Source of the DNA: Verrucomicrobium spinosum DSM 4136 = JCM 18804
GTDB taxonomy: Bacteria; Verrucomicrobiota; Verrucomicrobiia; Verrucomicrobiales; Verrucomicrobiaceae
Reading direction: 5' to 3'
Length of the DNA: 64,000 bases
Assembly (NCBI RefSeq): GCF_000172155.1
Contig: NZ_ABIZ01000001.1
Location: 7,659,105 to 7,723,104, forward strand
Of the stretch, positions 42,170-52,017 are shown one piece after another. A model generated the notes under the pieces. That model was not told the origin of the DNA, did not search any database, and saw only the letters and a list, made by a program, of their open reading frames with translations. Both the position numbers and the translations under genes were made by a program. The stretch's first letter is position 1; each line of letters begins with the position of its first letter.

Positions 42170-44809
42170 ATGATTGACTCCCTGCACCCGGCTCTGGCCG
42201 CCTGGTTCACCGGGCGTTTTGGCAAGCCCACTCATGCGCAGGAAGTCACGCTGCCGCACGTGCTGGCGGGTCAGTCTGTGCTGCTCACCTCCCCCACGGG
42301 CAGTGGGAAAACGCTGGCGGGCTTCCTGGGAGTGCTGGACGACCTCCTGCACCGCCTGGACGAGGGGCCGCTCCCCCATCAGACCCTGGCCATCTACGTC
42401 TCTCCCCTGCGGGCGCTGACCTATGACATGCAGAAGAACCTCTCAGAACCTCTGCATGAGATGGGCCTCGCGCAGGACATCCGGATCGGCCTCCGGAATG
42501 GCGACACCCCGGCCTCAGAGCGGGCAAAGTTTCGCAAACAGCCCCCTCACATCCTGCTGACGACCCCGGAGAGTCTGGCCATCCTCCTCCCCCAGGAAGG
42601 TTACCGGGAGATTCTCAGCGGCTGCCGCCATGTCATCGTGGATGAACTGCACGCCCTGGCGGAGAACAAGCGGGGCTCCCATCTCAGCCTGACCTTGGAG
42701 AGGCTGGAACAAATGGTGTCCGCGCCTCCTGACGGGGCCGGACTGGTGCGCATTGGCCTGAGCGCCACGGCCGCCCCCCTGGATGAGCTGGCGAGATTTT
42801 TGTGCGGGACAGGTCGTGACTGCGCCATCGTGCAGGGCCGGGCGGAGCGCAGACGCCGCGTGGAGGTGCTGTCCCCCTTGCGTCGTGAGCCGTATCCGCC
42901 AGCCGGCTGGACGGCCCAGCGGGTGATGAAGGATCTGGCGCGGCTGGTGGAGCAGAAGCGGAGCACCATCATCTTTTGCAACACCCGGAGCGGTGCGGAA
43001 AGCACATCGCTCCGGCTCAAACAGGCACTGCCGGAACTGGCCTCGGTCATCGAGACCCATCACTCGTCTCTGGACCGCGATCTGCGCCTGGAGGTGGAAG
43101 ACCGCCTCAAGGCTGGGGAACTGCGGGCCGTGGTGTGCTCGACCAGCCTGGAGCTGGGCATCGACATCGGGGCGGTGGACTGCGCGGTGATGATCTCCAC
43201 GCCGAAGGGCGTCAGTCGCGCCATTCAGCGGATCGGACGCAGCGGTCACAACATCCACGAGGAGAGCCATGGCGTGCTGGTGGCCACCAATGTGAACGAT
43301 CTCATGGAATGCGTGGTGTGTGCGGACATGACCCGCCGCACCCAGCTGGACGCCATCCGCGTGCTGCAAAAGCCCTATGACGTGCTGGCCCAGCACCTGG
43401 TGGGCATGGCCATGCAGAAGGGATATACCCGTGACACGGCGTATGCGACGGTGCTCCAGGCCTGGCCCTACCATGAACTCAGCCGCGCGGAGTTCGACCG
43501 GGTGCTGCAGTATGTGATGGGTGGCGGCAAAAGCCTGGAGGAAAATTATCGCGAGGTCTTCGGCAAGATTGTGGAGGATGCACAAGGCCGGCTCATGACC
43601 CCGAACCGCAAGGTGGAGCGGGACTATCTGGTGAACATCGGCACCATCGCGAGCGAGGGGGCCGTGCGCGTGTACCTGGGCACCCGCAGGCTCGGGGAGG
43701 TGGAGGAGAGTTTCGTGAAGAACCTCAAGTACGGCGACATCTTCGTGCTGGCCGGGCGCACGGTGAGGCTGGTCGAGACTGGGGTCATGGAAATCACTGT
43801 GGAGGCCGCCGACGGTCGCCTGCCCACGGTCCCGAGCTGGAATGCCAACAAGATGCCGCTGGCCAGCGGTCTAGCCCAGGAGGTGACCCGCCTGCGCACC
43901 CGCCTGGCCGCCAGGCTGGAGGCGAACGAGCCGCCAGCGGCGACGTCAGACTGGCTCGTGGAGGACTACCTCATCAGCAGTGTGAATGCGGACGCCATTG
44001 TGAAGCACTGCCGCAACCAGTGCCGCTTCTCCGCCATTCCCACGGACTCCTTGTTTCTCATCGAACTCTACCGCGAGCCTGAGGATGATGGGGAGGAATT
44101 CCGCGAACCGGAACCCAGCCTCATGCCACCCAAGCGCGGTGCGGGCCGGGCCATGAGAAAGCCGGATCCGGAGCGCTGCCACTTCTTCTTCCACTCCCTC
44201 ATCGGCCGGTCCGCCAATGATGCACTCTCCCGCATCATCGCCCACCGGGTGAAAGAGGCCGTGGGCGGAAATGCCCTGGTCACCATCGATGACTACGGAT
44301 TCCTCCTCTCGGTCCGTCAATTCCAGGAACTAGGACTGGAAGAGTGGCGCGACCTGTTTCATGCCGACAATCTGGAGGCAGATCTGCGCAGCGCCCTCGC
44401 CGAGAGCCAGCTCGTGAAATGGCAGTTCCGGGGCGTGGCCCAGACCGGCCTGATGGTGCCGCGCAATCTGCCGGGAGCGGAACGTCGGCTCAAACAACTC
44501 CGCTGGAGCGGGGAGATCCTCTTCCAGGTGCTGAGCAAACACGAGCCTGATCATCCGCTGCTGGAACAGGCGATCCGCGAGGCCACTCATGTCTTCCTGG
44601 ACCTGCCCCGGGCAGCCCAGTTCCTTGCGGGGGCTCACCAGATGCAATGGCAGCTCATCGAGGTGCCCGTGGTGACGCCTTTCTCGTTCGGCATCTATGC
44701 CAGCAAGATCAAGGAAAGCATGCTTCTGGAGGACCCGGAGGAAGCCATCGAGAGGCTGTGGAAGAAGTTTGAGAAGGCCGGCCACCGGCATGAAGAACCT
44801 CTGGAATAG
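42170..44809 (+). CDS. lhr: Lhr-type large DEAD/H-box helicase
   Basis: This 879-residue superfamily 2 helicase has Walker A SPTGSGKTLAGF, motif Ia YVSPLRALTYDM, the DEAH-box equivalent IVDELHALAENKRG, motif III GLSATAAPLDE, motif IV IFCNTRS, and the C-terminal STSLELGIDIG and QRIGRSGHNI segments. The order and spacing match the Lhr core (helicase domains followed by a winged-helix and a C-terminal beta-barrel region). Bacterial Lhr is linked to DNA repair. It is a short form, without the C-terminal extension of the E. coli protein. No partner exonuclease or phosphoesterase gene is adjacent. Confidence 0.9.
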   Translation: MIDSLHPALAAWFTGRFGKPTHAQEVTLPHVLAGQSVLLTSPTGSGKTLAGFLGVLDDLLHRLDEGPLPHQTLAIYVSPLRALTYDMQKNLSEPLHEMGLAQDIRIGLRNGDTPASERAKFRKQPPHILLTTPESLAILLPQEGYREILSGCRHVIVDELHALAENKRGSHLSLTLERLEQMVSAPPDGAGLVRIGLSATAAPLDELARFLCGTGRDCAIVQGRAERRRRVEVLSPLRREPYPPAGWTAQRVMKDLARLVEQKRSTIIFCNTRSGAESTSLRLKQALPELASVIETHHSSLDRDLRLEVEDRLKAGELRAVVCSTSLELGIDIGAVDCAVMISTPKGVSRAIQRIGRSGHNIHEESHGVLVATNVNDLMECVVCADMTRRTQLDAIRVLQKPYDVLAQHLVGMAMQKGYTRDTAYATVLQAWPYHELSRAEFDRVLQYVMGGGKSLEENYREVFGKIVEDAQGRLMTPNRKVERDYLVNIGTIASEGAVRVYLGTRRLGEVEESFVKNLKYGDIFVLAGRTVRLVETGVMEITVEAADGRLPTVPSWNANKMPLASGLAQEVTRLRTRLAARLEANEPPAATSDWLVEDYLISSVNADAIVKHCRNQCRFSAIPTDSLFLIELYREPEDDGEEFREPEPSLMPPKRGAGRAMRKPDPERCHFFFHSLIGRSANDALSRIIAHRVKEAVGGNALVTIDDYGFLLSVRQFQELGLEEWRDLFHADNLEADLRSALAESQLVKWQFRGVAQTGLMVPRNLPGAERRLKQLRWSGEILFQVLSKHEPDHPLLEQAIREATHVFLDLPRAAQFLAGAHQMQWQLIEVPVVTPFSFGIYASKIKESMLLEDPEEAIERLWKKFEKAGHRHEEPLE

Positions 44810-44833
44810 GGACGCTTCCCCGCCACGGCTCGC

Positions 44834-44885
44834 CCAACCTCGCGCCAGGGTCTTGGAGTGCGTGTGGCTTGACACCGCTTTCGCC
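44834..44885 (+). repeat. 52-bp dispersed repeat, copy 1
   Basis: The block matches 45173-45225 with only a few differences and one indel; shared words are CCAACCTCGCGCCAG and GTCTTGGAGTGCGTGTGG, then ACCGCTTTCGCC. A third, diverged, inverted copy lies at 15913-15963. Confidence 0.8.
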
Positions 44886-45172
44886 TGCCGACTGCGCACC
44901 CTCCCCACGTTGGACTCCGCCAGCCTGCAAAGGGGGCGGGATCTCCGGTCCCGCTCAGTCGCGCCACGACCGACGCCGCCAACACGACAGACGGCCATCC
45001 ACCCAACATCCCCCACCACGCACCCCCTCCGCTCACCTGCGTGGCCGGGAAACCCCGCCTCCCTTACGTCCACGCCCCTGCTCCACCCTCTAGGTTCTAT
45101 CCCATCACAAGCAACGCGCTGGCCTCTTGCCCAACCATCGACTCCTGGCCACCTCCATACCCCCCGGCCCAT

Positions 45173-45225
45173 CCAACCTCGCGCCAGCGTCTTGGAGTGC
45201 GTGTGGTCTGGGCACCGCTTTCGCC
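45173..45225 (+). repeat. 52-bp dispersed repeat, copy 2
   Basis: This is a direct copy of 44834-44885, 339 bases downstream, with one extra base. The two copies bracket most of the gene-free stretch. Confidence 0.8.
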
Positions 45226-45294
45226 CCCCTTGTGATAGGGGCGAACCCAAAGGCAGCAGCAGGGCCTTTGACCAAGCTCAAATGACTCACACCC

Positions 45295-46878
45295 TCAATT
45301 CACCCTGACCAGTGCGGACTCTTCCTTGATATAGATCAGCAGCCCACCATTCAACTCCGTGACGGTGCCCCGCGCCCGGACTTTCGCGCCCTGCAGAGCC
45401 TCAAGCCGGGATTTAGGAAATACAGACTCCGTGTCTGCCGTGCGGAATGCCAGCGACACCGACTCGCCAGCACGCCGGGAAAAGTTTAAATAGCGAGTCT
45501 TGCCGGACTTGCTCTCCCCCACACTCGTCACCACGCCCTCCACCTCCACAGGCTGATTAAGGCTGGTTCGCAGCTGATCCAGCGCACGAGGATCCAGCGG
45601 TGCACCGGCCGCCATCATCGTCGATGGAGGAGAAGGGGGCGCCGTCGCAGGAGCTGGCGCGGTTGTTTCCTGCATCGCCACCGGCGGGCTGGCGGACATC
45701 TGCTCCGTTGCCGGCACCATGGTGACTGCAGGTTCCGGTGGCGGGGCTGTCTCTGGCGTCTGAACTTGCTCCGGAACAGACTCGCCCGGGCCGGAAGGGG
45801 CCGCCTCTTTGACGGGACGATTCGAGGCTGGCGCAGGCTGGTACTTTTTCTTCGCCTCCTGAAAGTGCCAGTACCCGTAGGCTGCCGCAGAAAGCAGGAG
45901 GCAGCAGATCACGGGAATGATGATCGACATGGCATTGCCTGAGGAAGAAGCCTCTTCAGGATGCGGCAGGCGCACCGGCTGGATCACCGGACGGCTCACG
46001 TGCGGATTCGCGGAAACTGCTGGCTTGGGAAGAGGGCGGGCCGGGGGTTGCAGGGCCAGCTTGAATAGCGCCAGGGCCTGCGCCGCACTGTCCGGCCGGT
46101 CTTCAGGCAGACGGCTCATGAGCCTGAGCACCCAATCGACCACGGCAGCCGGCAGATCCGGCCGCCACTCCGCCAGGGGCCCAGGTGCATGCGTCAGGTG
46201 GGCGGCCATCACCCCGGCAGCACTGTCCGCGGTGAAAGGATAGTTGCCCGTGAGAGCATGGTAGTAGGAACATCCCAGTGAGTAGAGGTCGGTGCGCTGG
46301 TCGAGGGTCCCGCGTTCAAACTGCTCGGGAGCCATGAAATAAACCGTGCCCATCACACTCCCCTCCACGTCTGTCGTCTGGGTGGTGGGGGCGGGGCAGT
46401 ATTTGGCGATGCCAAAGTCCAGCAGCTTGAACTGCATCTCACAGGTGGGCAGCCACACCAGCATGATGTTGGAGGGCTTCAAATCCCGGTGCAGCATGCC
46501 ACGCGCATGGGCGGCGCCCAGTCCACCCAGGGTGTCCTGCACCAGGGTGGCGAACTCCTCCAGGGGAAGCGGCGCACCCTCCACCACCTGCTCCATGGTC
46601 TGCCCCTCCAGATACTCCATCACCACGTACGGCCCGTCTTCATCCGTGCCGATGTCATGGATCGTCACAATGTTGGGGTGCTGCAGCGCCGACAGGGACA
46701 AGGCCTCCTGCCGCAGCTGTCCCGCATCTTCATGAGTCTCCCCAGCACCCGGAGAGCGCATCAGCCGTTTGATGGCCACCGGACGATGGAGCTGCAAGTC
46801 CATAGCCTTGTACACCACCCCCGACCCGCCCTGACCAAGCTGTTCCAGAAGCTCATAGCGTGAAGTGACAGCAGTCAT
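45295..46878 (-). CDS. Membrane-anchored Ser/Thr protein kinase with an extracytoplasmic domain
   Basis: This 527-residue Hanks-type kinase has the glycine loop LGQGGSGVVY, the ATP Lys37 in VAIKRL, catalytic Asp132 in HRDLKPSN, the DFG motif (154-156) and an activation segment ending MAPEQFE. A Pro-rich juxtamembrane linker leads to one membrane helix near residues 317-338 (SIIIPVICCLLLSAAAYGYW). The outer part is a long Pro/Ala linker (about 345-425) and a C-terminal beta-barrel-like domain (about 428-527: QLRTSLNQPVEVEGVVTSVGESKSGKTRYLNFS) reminiscent of OB or 'DNA-binding' folds. An extracytoplasmic sensor is unlike the usual PASTA type. Targets are unknown. Confidence 0.9.
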   Translation of the reverse strand: MTAVTSRYELLEQLGQGGSGVVYKAMDLQLHRPVAIKRLMRSPGAGETHEDAGQLRQEALSLSALQHPNIVTIHDIGTDEDGPYVVMEYLEGQTMEQVVEGAPLPLEEFATLVQDTLGGLGAAHARGMLHRDLKPSNIMLVWLPTCEMQFKLLDFGIAKYCPAPTTQTTDVEGSVMGTVYFMAPEQFERGTLDQRTDLYSLGCSYYHALTGNYPFTADSAAGVMAAHLTHAPGPLAEWRPDLPAAVVDWVLRLMSRLPEDRPDSAAQALALFKLALQPPARPLPKPAVSANPHVSRPVIQPVRLPHPEEASSSGNAMSIIIPVICCLLLSAAAYGYWHFQEAKKKYQPAPASNRPVKEAAPSGPGESVPEQVQTPETAPPPEPAVTMVPATEQMSASPPVAMQETTAPAPATAPPSPPSTMMAAGAPLDPRALDQLRTSLNQPVEVEGVVTSVGESKSGKTRYLNFSRRAGESVSLAFRTADTESVFPKSRLEALQGAKVRARGTVTELNGGLLIYIKEESALVRVN

Positions 46879-46927
46879 GGCGGGAAGCTATGGATGATGG
46901 TGGTGGTTTGATCGTGAAGTGATTTCC

Positions 46928-49546
46928 TTAGACTCTGGCGGGACGCTCCTGCCGGCGGCGACGCTGGATCAGCATGAGGCCACCGCCCAGAAGCAACAGC
47001 ACCATGCGGCCCGGCTCTGGCACCGCTGAAAGGGTGATGCGCCCGTCCGTGGACAAGGTGTTGATCCACTCATAGCCAGCGATTTCCGGAAGGGTGATGG
47101 TGCTGTAGTTTACGGTGCGGTTGGCCTGAAGCACCGTGCCCCAGTCAATGAGCTGCCAGAAGGAACCATCGACCCACGGCTGGGCGCCAAAGTCGGGATC
47201 GGCATTGTTGATCACCAAGGTGCCGGACAGATTGACCGACGTGGTGCCACTGCCGAAGGCCAGCTTGTCCGAAGACCCCGCCTCGCCGCCGATGCTGCCG
47301 GAGAACAGATCAAACTCCATGGTACCGGAGCTGGTCAGGTTGCCGGAAATGGTCATGACCCGCGCCGTGGTGTCTCCCGTGCTGCCGATCTTAAGACGGC
47401 CGTCGGAATTGATCGTCACCGTCCCCGTAAGCGTGCCCCGCCCCTGGAGCGTCGGCGTCGTGCCACCGGAGGTGTTGTTATCCCCCACCGTGACATTGCC
47501 CGTGAAGAGGTTGTTGATTTCCGTGGTGACGGATTCAGCGAGCGTGACGGCATAGGTGTTGGTGCTCCAGTTGCCGTTTAAAATCAGCTTGCCTGTGCCG
47601 CCAAGAGTGATGCCCGTCGCGGTTCCCGTCCCAGAGTCCGCCGCCCTGTCACCGTTGAGGGTGGTCGTATTCATCGTGTTCAACGCCAGTTGCCCTGTGG
47701 TGCTTGTGCCACGGAAGAAACCCACGGTGCCGTTGATCTCCATGTTGCTACCGCCAAACGCAGCCGCCGCCCCGGCGCGCCCCCCAATGCTGAGGCTGTT
47801 GGCCAGCGCATTCTCCCCTGTCAGATCGGTCACAGCATGCAAGGTCCCGTAGTTGAAGCGGAACTGAGCCGTGGTACCCAGGCCGTTCTTGTGGCCGATT
47901 TTCAGCGTGCCACCGTTCGTGGGAGTGGCAGCGGTGGAGCCCAACTGGAATCCAAGAGAGAGTCCTGCGTTATCGCCTGTGGCCTCAAGCGTGCCTGCGC
48001 CAGCTTTGATGATGCGGCTTCCTGTCAAGGTGCCCTGCAAGGCCAGCACCGCCGCCGCGTTGCTCACGGTGATCGTCCGGTCAACCGCGCCGAGGTTGAG
48101 ATTGTTCTGAATCGTCGCCGTCCCGGCGTGGCTGGCGGTGATGTTGGCGGCGGTGGCGTCATTGCCCTTCACCGTGGCATTGCCTGAGACCGTCACCGCA
48201 CCCAGATCATTGGTGGCACCTTGAAGATCCACCGTGCCAGAGTTGGAAAGCGTCAGAGCAGTGAGGGAGGTTGTGCCATTCACCGTCAAAGTGGTGCCAT
48301 CTGCAACATCCAGACCGCCAGCGCCAGAAATGGCATGTCCGCCGGTTGCAGTGGCCCGCTCTTCATGCAAACTCACATCGGCAGTCGTCTTGAGCGTTCC
48401 GCCACCCAGCACAATGCCGTTGCTGGTAGCGCCCAGATTGTCGTCACTGGCAATCTCAAGGATGCCAGCATTGATCGTGACGTCGCCGGCAAAAGTGTTG
48501 ATGCCGCCAAGGACGAGAGTCCCTGCTCCTGCTTTGGTGAGGCCGCTGAAGCCGGAAATGACGTTGTTAATCGTGGCCACATGCCCAGCAGTCGTCACGG
48601 TGATGGTGGGGCTGCCAGTCCCAGGTGCCAGGGCCAGAGCCTCCCCCTCCAAAGTGTATCCGCCAACTTCGAACCGCAGGTTGCTTTCGTGGGATATCTC
48701 TTCCGTGAGGGTCACCGTGCCTGCGGTGCCGGCGAAGATGAGTTCCGTAGAAGGATCAAAAGCATTTGGTGTCGCTGTGCCGGCTTGGGTATTCCAGGTT
48801 GTTCCGCCTGTGGTCCAATTGCCAATGCCGCCTACACCGGCGGTCGTGCCATTGGCGTCCCAGTAGTTGCCCACGGTTGGGACAACGACAACCGGATCAA
48901 CGGTCCCGACAAATGAAAAGTCATTGATACTGAACGTGCCGGAACTACCTGTCGCCCCCCATGCATAGAGTCTGAATTCTATGGAGGCGGTAATGCTGTC
49001 AAAGCTTGGGGAGGCAAGGCTGATTGAAAATGGGGAAGCACTGCTCGCTGTTGCACCAGTCGCGATATTAGAGGAGAATCCATCCAGCGACGATCTCAAC
49101 GCGTAGGTCTTAGGTCCAGTGGTAGATCTTTGCCAGTTGCCATCCAGACGCGTAAGATCAATTTCGAATCCGGTTTTGGGAGTCAGCGTCCATGAGAAGT
49201 AAGCAGTGGTTTCAAAATCCGAACCGTCGGAATCAAAATTCAAACCCCAGTCATTGGCATTGTATCTGGACCCACCTGCATTGGCACCAATCCCCGACCC
49301 TCGACCAATGCCGGTAACTGTAATGTTCCCATTCACAATTTGGCCAGTAGTATATGGGTTTGAGGCGCTTGGATTGGTCTCATCGATGGTATTTGAAAAG
49401 ATCGACTGTGCCGGAAGACTTGAACAAGCTCCCGCTACCAAGAATAGAGTCATGCCCCAACACAACATACGCATGAAGTTGGCGCTGCATGGAAGTCGCG
49501 TTTGACTACTCGGACGGCTCAAACTTTGGCAGGATCGTGGAGTCAT
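46928..49546 (-). CDS. Second beta-strand-repeat surface protein with PEP-CTERM signal
   Basis: This 872-residue exported protein resembles the first PEP-CTERM protein. It has a signal peptide (MRMLCWGMTLFLVAGACSSLPAQS) preceded by 24 residues if the ATG at 49546 is used; the ATG at 49474 is an alternative start. After a lectin-like N-terminal part (IVNGNITVTGIGRG...GSRYNANDWGLNFDSDGSDFETTAYFSWTL) come autotransporter-type beta repeats (GAGTLVLGGINTFAGDVTINAGILEIAS). The C-terminus is AVPEPGR, a hydrophobic LLLLGGGLMLI and basic RRRRQERPARV. Surface display through an exosortase is likely. It ends 50 bases before the kinase gene start, same strand. Confidence 0.88.
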   Translation of the reverse strand: MTPRSCQSLSRPSSQTRLPCSANFMRMLCWGMTLFLVAGACSSLPAQSIFSNTIDETNPSASNPYTTGQIVNGNITVTGIGRGSGIGANAGGSRYNANDWGLNFDSDGSDFETTAYFSWTLTPKTGFEIDLTRLDGNWQRSTTGPKTYALRSSLDGFSSNIATGATASSASPFSISLASPSFDSITASIEFRLYAWGATGSSGTFSINDFSFVGTVDPVVVVPTVGNYWDANGTTAGVGGIGNWTTGGTTWNTQAGTATPNAFDPSTELIFAGTAGTVTLTEEISHESNLRFEVGGYTLEGEALALAPGTGSPTITVTTAGHVATINNVISGFSGLTKAGAGTLVLGGINTFAGDVTINAGILEIASDDNLGATSNGIVLGGGTLKTTADVSLHEERATATGGHAISGAGGLDVADGTTLTVNGTTSLTALTLSNSGTVDLQGATNDLGAVTVSGNATVKGNDATAANITASHAGTATIQNNLNLGAVDRTITVSNAAAVLALQGTLTGSRIIKAGAGTLEATGDNAGLSLGFQLGSTAATPTNGGTLKIGHKNGLGTTAQFRFNYGTLHAVTDLTGENALANSLSIGGRAGAAAAFGGSNMEINGTVGFFRGTSTTGQLALNTMNTTTLNGDRAADSGTGTATGITLGGTGKLILNGNWSTNTYAVTLAESVTTEINNLFTGNVTVGDNNTSGGTTPTLQGRGTLTGTVTINSDGRLKIGSTGDTTARVMTISGNLTSSGTMEFDLFSGSIGGEAGSSDKLAFGSGTTSVNLSGTLVINNADPDFGAQPWVDGSFWQLIDWGTVLQANRTVNYSTITLPEIAGYEWINTLSTDGRITLSAVPEPGRMVLLLLGGGLMLIQRRRRQERPARV

Positions 49547-49826
49547 AGGGGTCTTGGATGAATTGCAGCTTCATGACTTATCCCATTTCACTCAACCAAC
49601 GTTCACGTCACCCTCGCGCCTGTTGCTCCACGAACCATCAAATCCAACAGAAGTTCCCGTCACATTGCTTGCACACGCCATGAACTCCTCCTACGCATGC
49701 AACGACTTCTTCACCTTGGCGTGGTTGTTTCCGTCACCCGACTTCCCCTAGGCTCTTCACCTGCTGATCAACTCCTGTGCAGATAACACTAAATCTGTCT
49801 GATAATTCCACCTCACTCACCTCATT

Positions 49827-50798
49827 GTGAAACCCATTGCCACACTCATCTGCACCTTGTCGCTCTTTGCCGCCTCCATCACTCCCGCTTCCGCATGGTG
49901 GGGTACAGGTCACATGGTTGTCACTTCCGTGGCATGGCGTCAGTTGAGCCAGCAGGAACAGGAGCAGGCTCACGCACTATTGAAAGCACATCCCAAATAC
50001 AATGACTGGATGTCCTCCTATCCTGCGGACGTTCCAGGCCTGAGCAAAGGCTTGTACGCTGCCATGGCCGCCAGCCTTTGGGCAGATGACATCCGTGACA
50101 AGAACAATCCTGCCACCCACCCCGAGTGGCACTATGTGGATTATCCGTTGGTACCGCCACATTTCCCCAAAGAGCCAGCCCCCAATCCGACCAACGATGT
50201 GCTGGTGGGAATCAAGGAGTGCGAACGTGTGATCGCCAGCCCGACCACATCCACCCAGGAGAAGGGCGAGATGGTCAGCTGGCTCATTCATCTGGTGGGA
50301 GATGTTCACCAGCCGCTTCACTGTGCTTCGTTGACCAACGACGACTTCCCCGCGCCCGAAGGGGATCGTGGAGGCAACAGCGCCTTTGTCCGGCCGGACA
50401 AGCAGTCCAAGGCCATCAACCTCCACATGGTGTGGGACAGCCAGTTGGGCGGGGCCCGGGTTGCCGATGCGGGGAGTTCTCGTGAAGCGCTTAACAAAGC
50501 CATTCTGCTTGAAACCGAACATCCCCGAGTTGCCGCCGCCGAGTTGCAAAAGAGTCCGTCACCGGAATCCTGGAGCCTTGAAGGAAGAGAGCTCGCCATC
50601 CAGGAAGCCTATCTCCATGGCAACCTCCGGTATGCTGTTGGGAAACAACTCAATGCGCCAGTTCTGCCCGAGGGGTACACCAAGAAAGCCAGGGCGATCT
50701 CTGAACGACGCGTGACCCTGGCGGGCTATCGTCTGGCAGACATGTTGAAACGTCTGCTGGCAGTGTCCACGGCTGAACCTGAAAGGGCTTCCAACTGA
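49827..50798 (+). CDS. Secreted S1/P1-type nuclease
   Basis: This 323-residue zinc nuclease would cut single-stranded DNA and RNA outside the cytoplasm. The signal peptide (MKPIATLICTLSLFAASITPASA) is expected to be cut after residue 23, leaving Trp24 as the N-terminal zinc ligand, as in P1. The remaining zinc ligands are in WGTGH (His29), ASLWADDIR (Asp), SWLIHLVGDVHQPLHC (His, Asp, His) and NLHMVWDS (His, Asp), with DRGGNSAF between. The start is GTG at 49827, with no Shine-Dalgarno visible. It may serve nutrient scavenging. Confidence 0.92.
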   Translation: MKPIATLICTLSLFAASITPASAWWGTGHMVVTSVAWRQLSQQEQEQAHALLKAHPKYNDWMSSYPADVPGLSKGLYAAMAASLWADDIRDKNNPATHPEWHYVDYPLVPPHFPKEPAPNPTNDVLVGIKECERVIASPTTSTQEKGEMVSWLIHLVGDVHQPLHCASLTNDDFPAPEGDRGGNSAFVRPDKQSKAINLHMVWDSQLGGARVADAGSSREALNKAILLETEHPRVAAAELQKSPSPESWSLEGRELAIQEAYLHGNLRYAVGKQLNAPVLPEGYTKKARAISERRVTLAGYRLADMLKRLLAVSTAEPERASN

Positions 50799-51235
50799 AA
50801 CCATGCGCCAGGCATTCTGACCTGGAGAAACTGTAACAACTCCGTTTAAGTCACAAGGGCGTCACGTTTCCTACCGGCAAACCGGTGGCGTGGCGCCTCG
50901 TCGTTTGCCGCAGTTGTTGCGATATGCCAATCGAACGAGGCGCGCGCCTGTTATCACGCAAAATTCGTGCATTGCCTTGGCGGCACCCTCTTCGAACAGA
51001 TGACTCCGCCCCGGTGGTTCAATGAGTTACGGTCAAAGGGGACAACGAAAGGGATGCGCCGCCACCGGACATGGTTGGGCCTTTGCATGGATCAACTTAT
51101 GCTCCATGCGGCCCTTCAGGCTCTGTAGCAACAGCCATGTGACATGTCACGAAAGGCTTACATGCCCTGTGTTTACATTCCCCCTGGCAGAACGTTATAA
51201 GCTGCGGCCCTTCCTTCCACCCCCATGGCCCGTTC
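50799..51235. other. Leader region of the pseudopilin cassette, no gene seen
   Basis: These 437 bases carry a small hairpin (ACCGG-CAAA-CCGGT, 50873-50886) and a wider inverted repeat (GCGCCTCGT 50893-50901, ACGAGGCGC 50935-50943). No gene, repeat copy or clear promoter was recognised. A long frame crossing 51022-51570 is out of frame with the pseudopilin gene and lacks any pattern. Confidence 0.5.
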
Positions 51236-52012
51236 ATGAGACCCCCTCGCTCAGGCTCATTTGGTTGTTACCTGCAACCACCTCTCCGCACCCGCTCCGC
51301 TGGCATGACGCTGGTGGAGGTCACCGTGGTGATGGCGATCATCGCCATTATGATGGGGGTGGGCATCGCCGGCCTCTCCAACATGTCCACTCCGCGTCGG
51401 CAGACGGCGGTCACCACATTGAAGGGGACGCTGGACCAGGCGCGCGCCCATGCCATCGCCACACGCAAATATGTGGCGCTGATGGTGGTGGACGGGGTGC
51501 CGCCGGAGTCCGTGGAGCCGCTGAATCTCTGCAAATACGCCGTGTTCGAAGTAGGCTCACCCGGAACTGATGGTCAGTATGCCACTGATTCCAAGCAGGT
51601 GACGGAATGGAAAAGTCTTCCTGACGGAGTTTGCTTTGCCAAAGGTCTGGCGGGGAAGCCCACGATTCTGGATCTGCCGCTGACGCTGGACCAATACCGC
51701 GTGCGGGGCATTTCTGGAGCAGGCTATCCGGAAGTCGAACTCCGCTTCATGAGCGGCAACACTTTCAAAATGCTTCCGGGGATTGTTTTCGCTCCCAATG
51801 GTGCCGTGGCCACGCCCCGTCTTTCAGCGGTGGTGCAGAATCTGGATGTGCTGCTGGTTGAAGGAAGGGTGGATGCGGCCGGGACCGCCACGAGCGTCAC
51901 CCCCAGCCACAATCCGCCAAGGATTGAAGGAGTTCGCATGACACGCCTTACCGGCATCAGCCGGTACTACGATGACACCGCTGCGGGAGCGTCAACTCCA
52001 CCCACCCCTTGA
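51236..52012 (+). CDS. Prepilin-like protein, GspH-like (Verru_Chthon cassette D type)
   Basis: This 258-residue protein has a prepilin signal: a 23-residue basic leader ending SAG, then MTLVEVTVVMAIIAIMMGVGIAGL. The prepilin peptidase would cut before Met24, leaving Glu at position +5 (Glu28), which is needed for assembly. The rest is a globular domain with a GspH-like beginning (DQARAHAIATRKYVALMVVDG). It is the first gene of a four-gene set with prepilin-like N-termini in the H-I-J-K order of type II secretion tip proteins. The cassette letter is from memory of the TIGRFAM names. It probably sits in the inner membrane until assembled. Confidence 0.85.
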   Translation: MRPPRSGSFGCYLQPPLRTRSAGMTLVEVTVVMAIIAIMMGVGIAGLSNMSTPRRQTAVTTLKGTLDQARAHAIATRKYVALMVVDGVPPESVEPLNLCKYAVFEVGSPGTDGQYATDSKQVTEWKSLPDGVCFAKGLAGKPTILDLPLTLDQYRVRGISGAGYPEVELRFMSGNTFKMLPGIVFAPNGAVATPRLSAVVQNLDVLLVEGRVDAAGTATSVTPSHNPPRIEGVRMTRLTGISRYYDDTAAGASTPPTP

Positions 52013-52017
52013 AGATC

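Larger units (their letters stand above)
44810..45294. other. Gene-free stretch with direct repeats
   Basis: No gene was seen in these 485 bases. It is rich in C and low in structure, with the 52-bp repeat at 44834-44885 and 45173-45225. Frames through it on both strands give Pro/Arg-rich sequence typical of GC-biased non-coding DNA. Confidence 0.65.
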
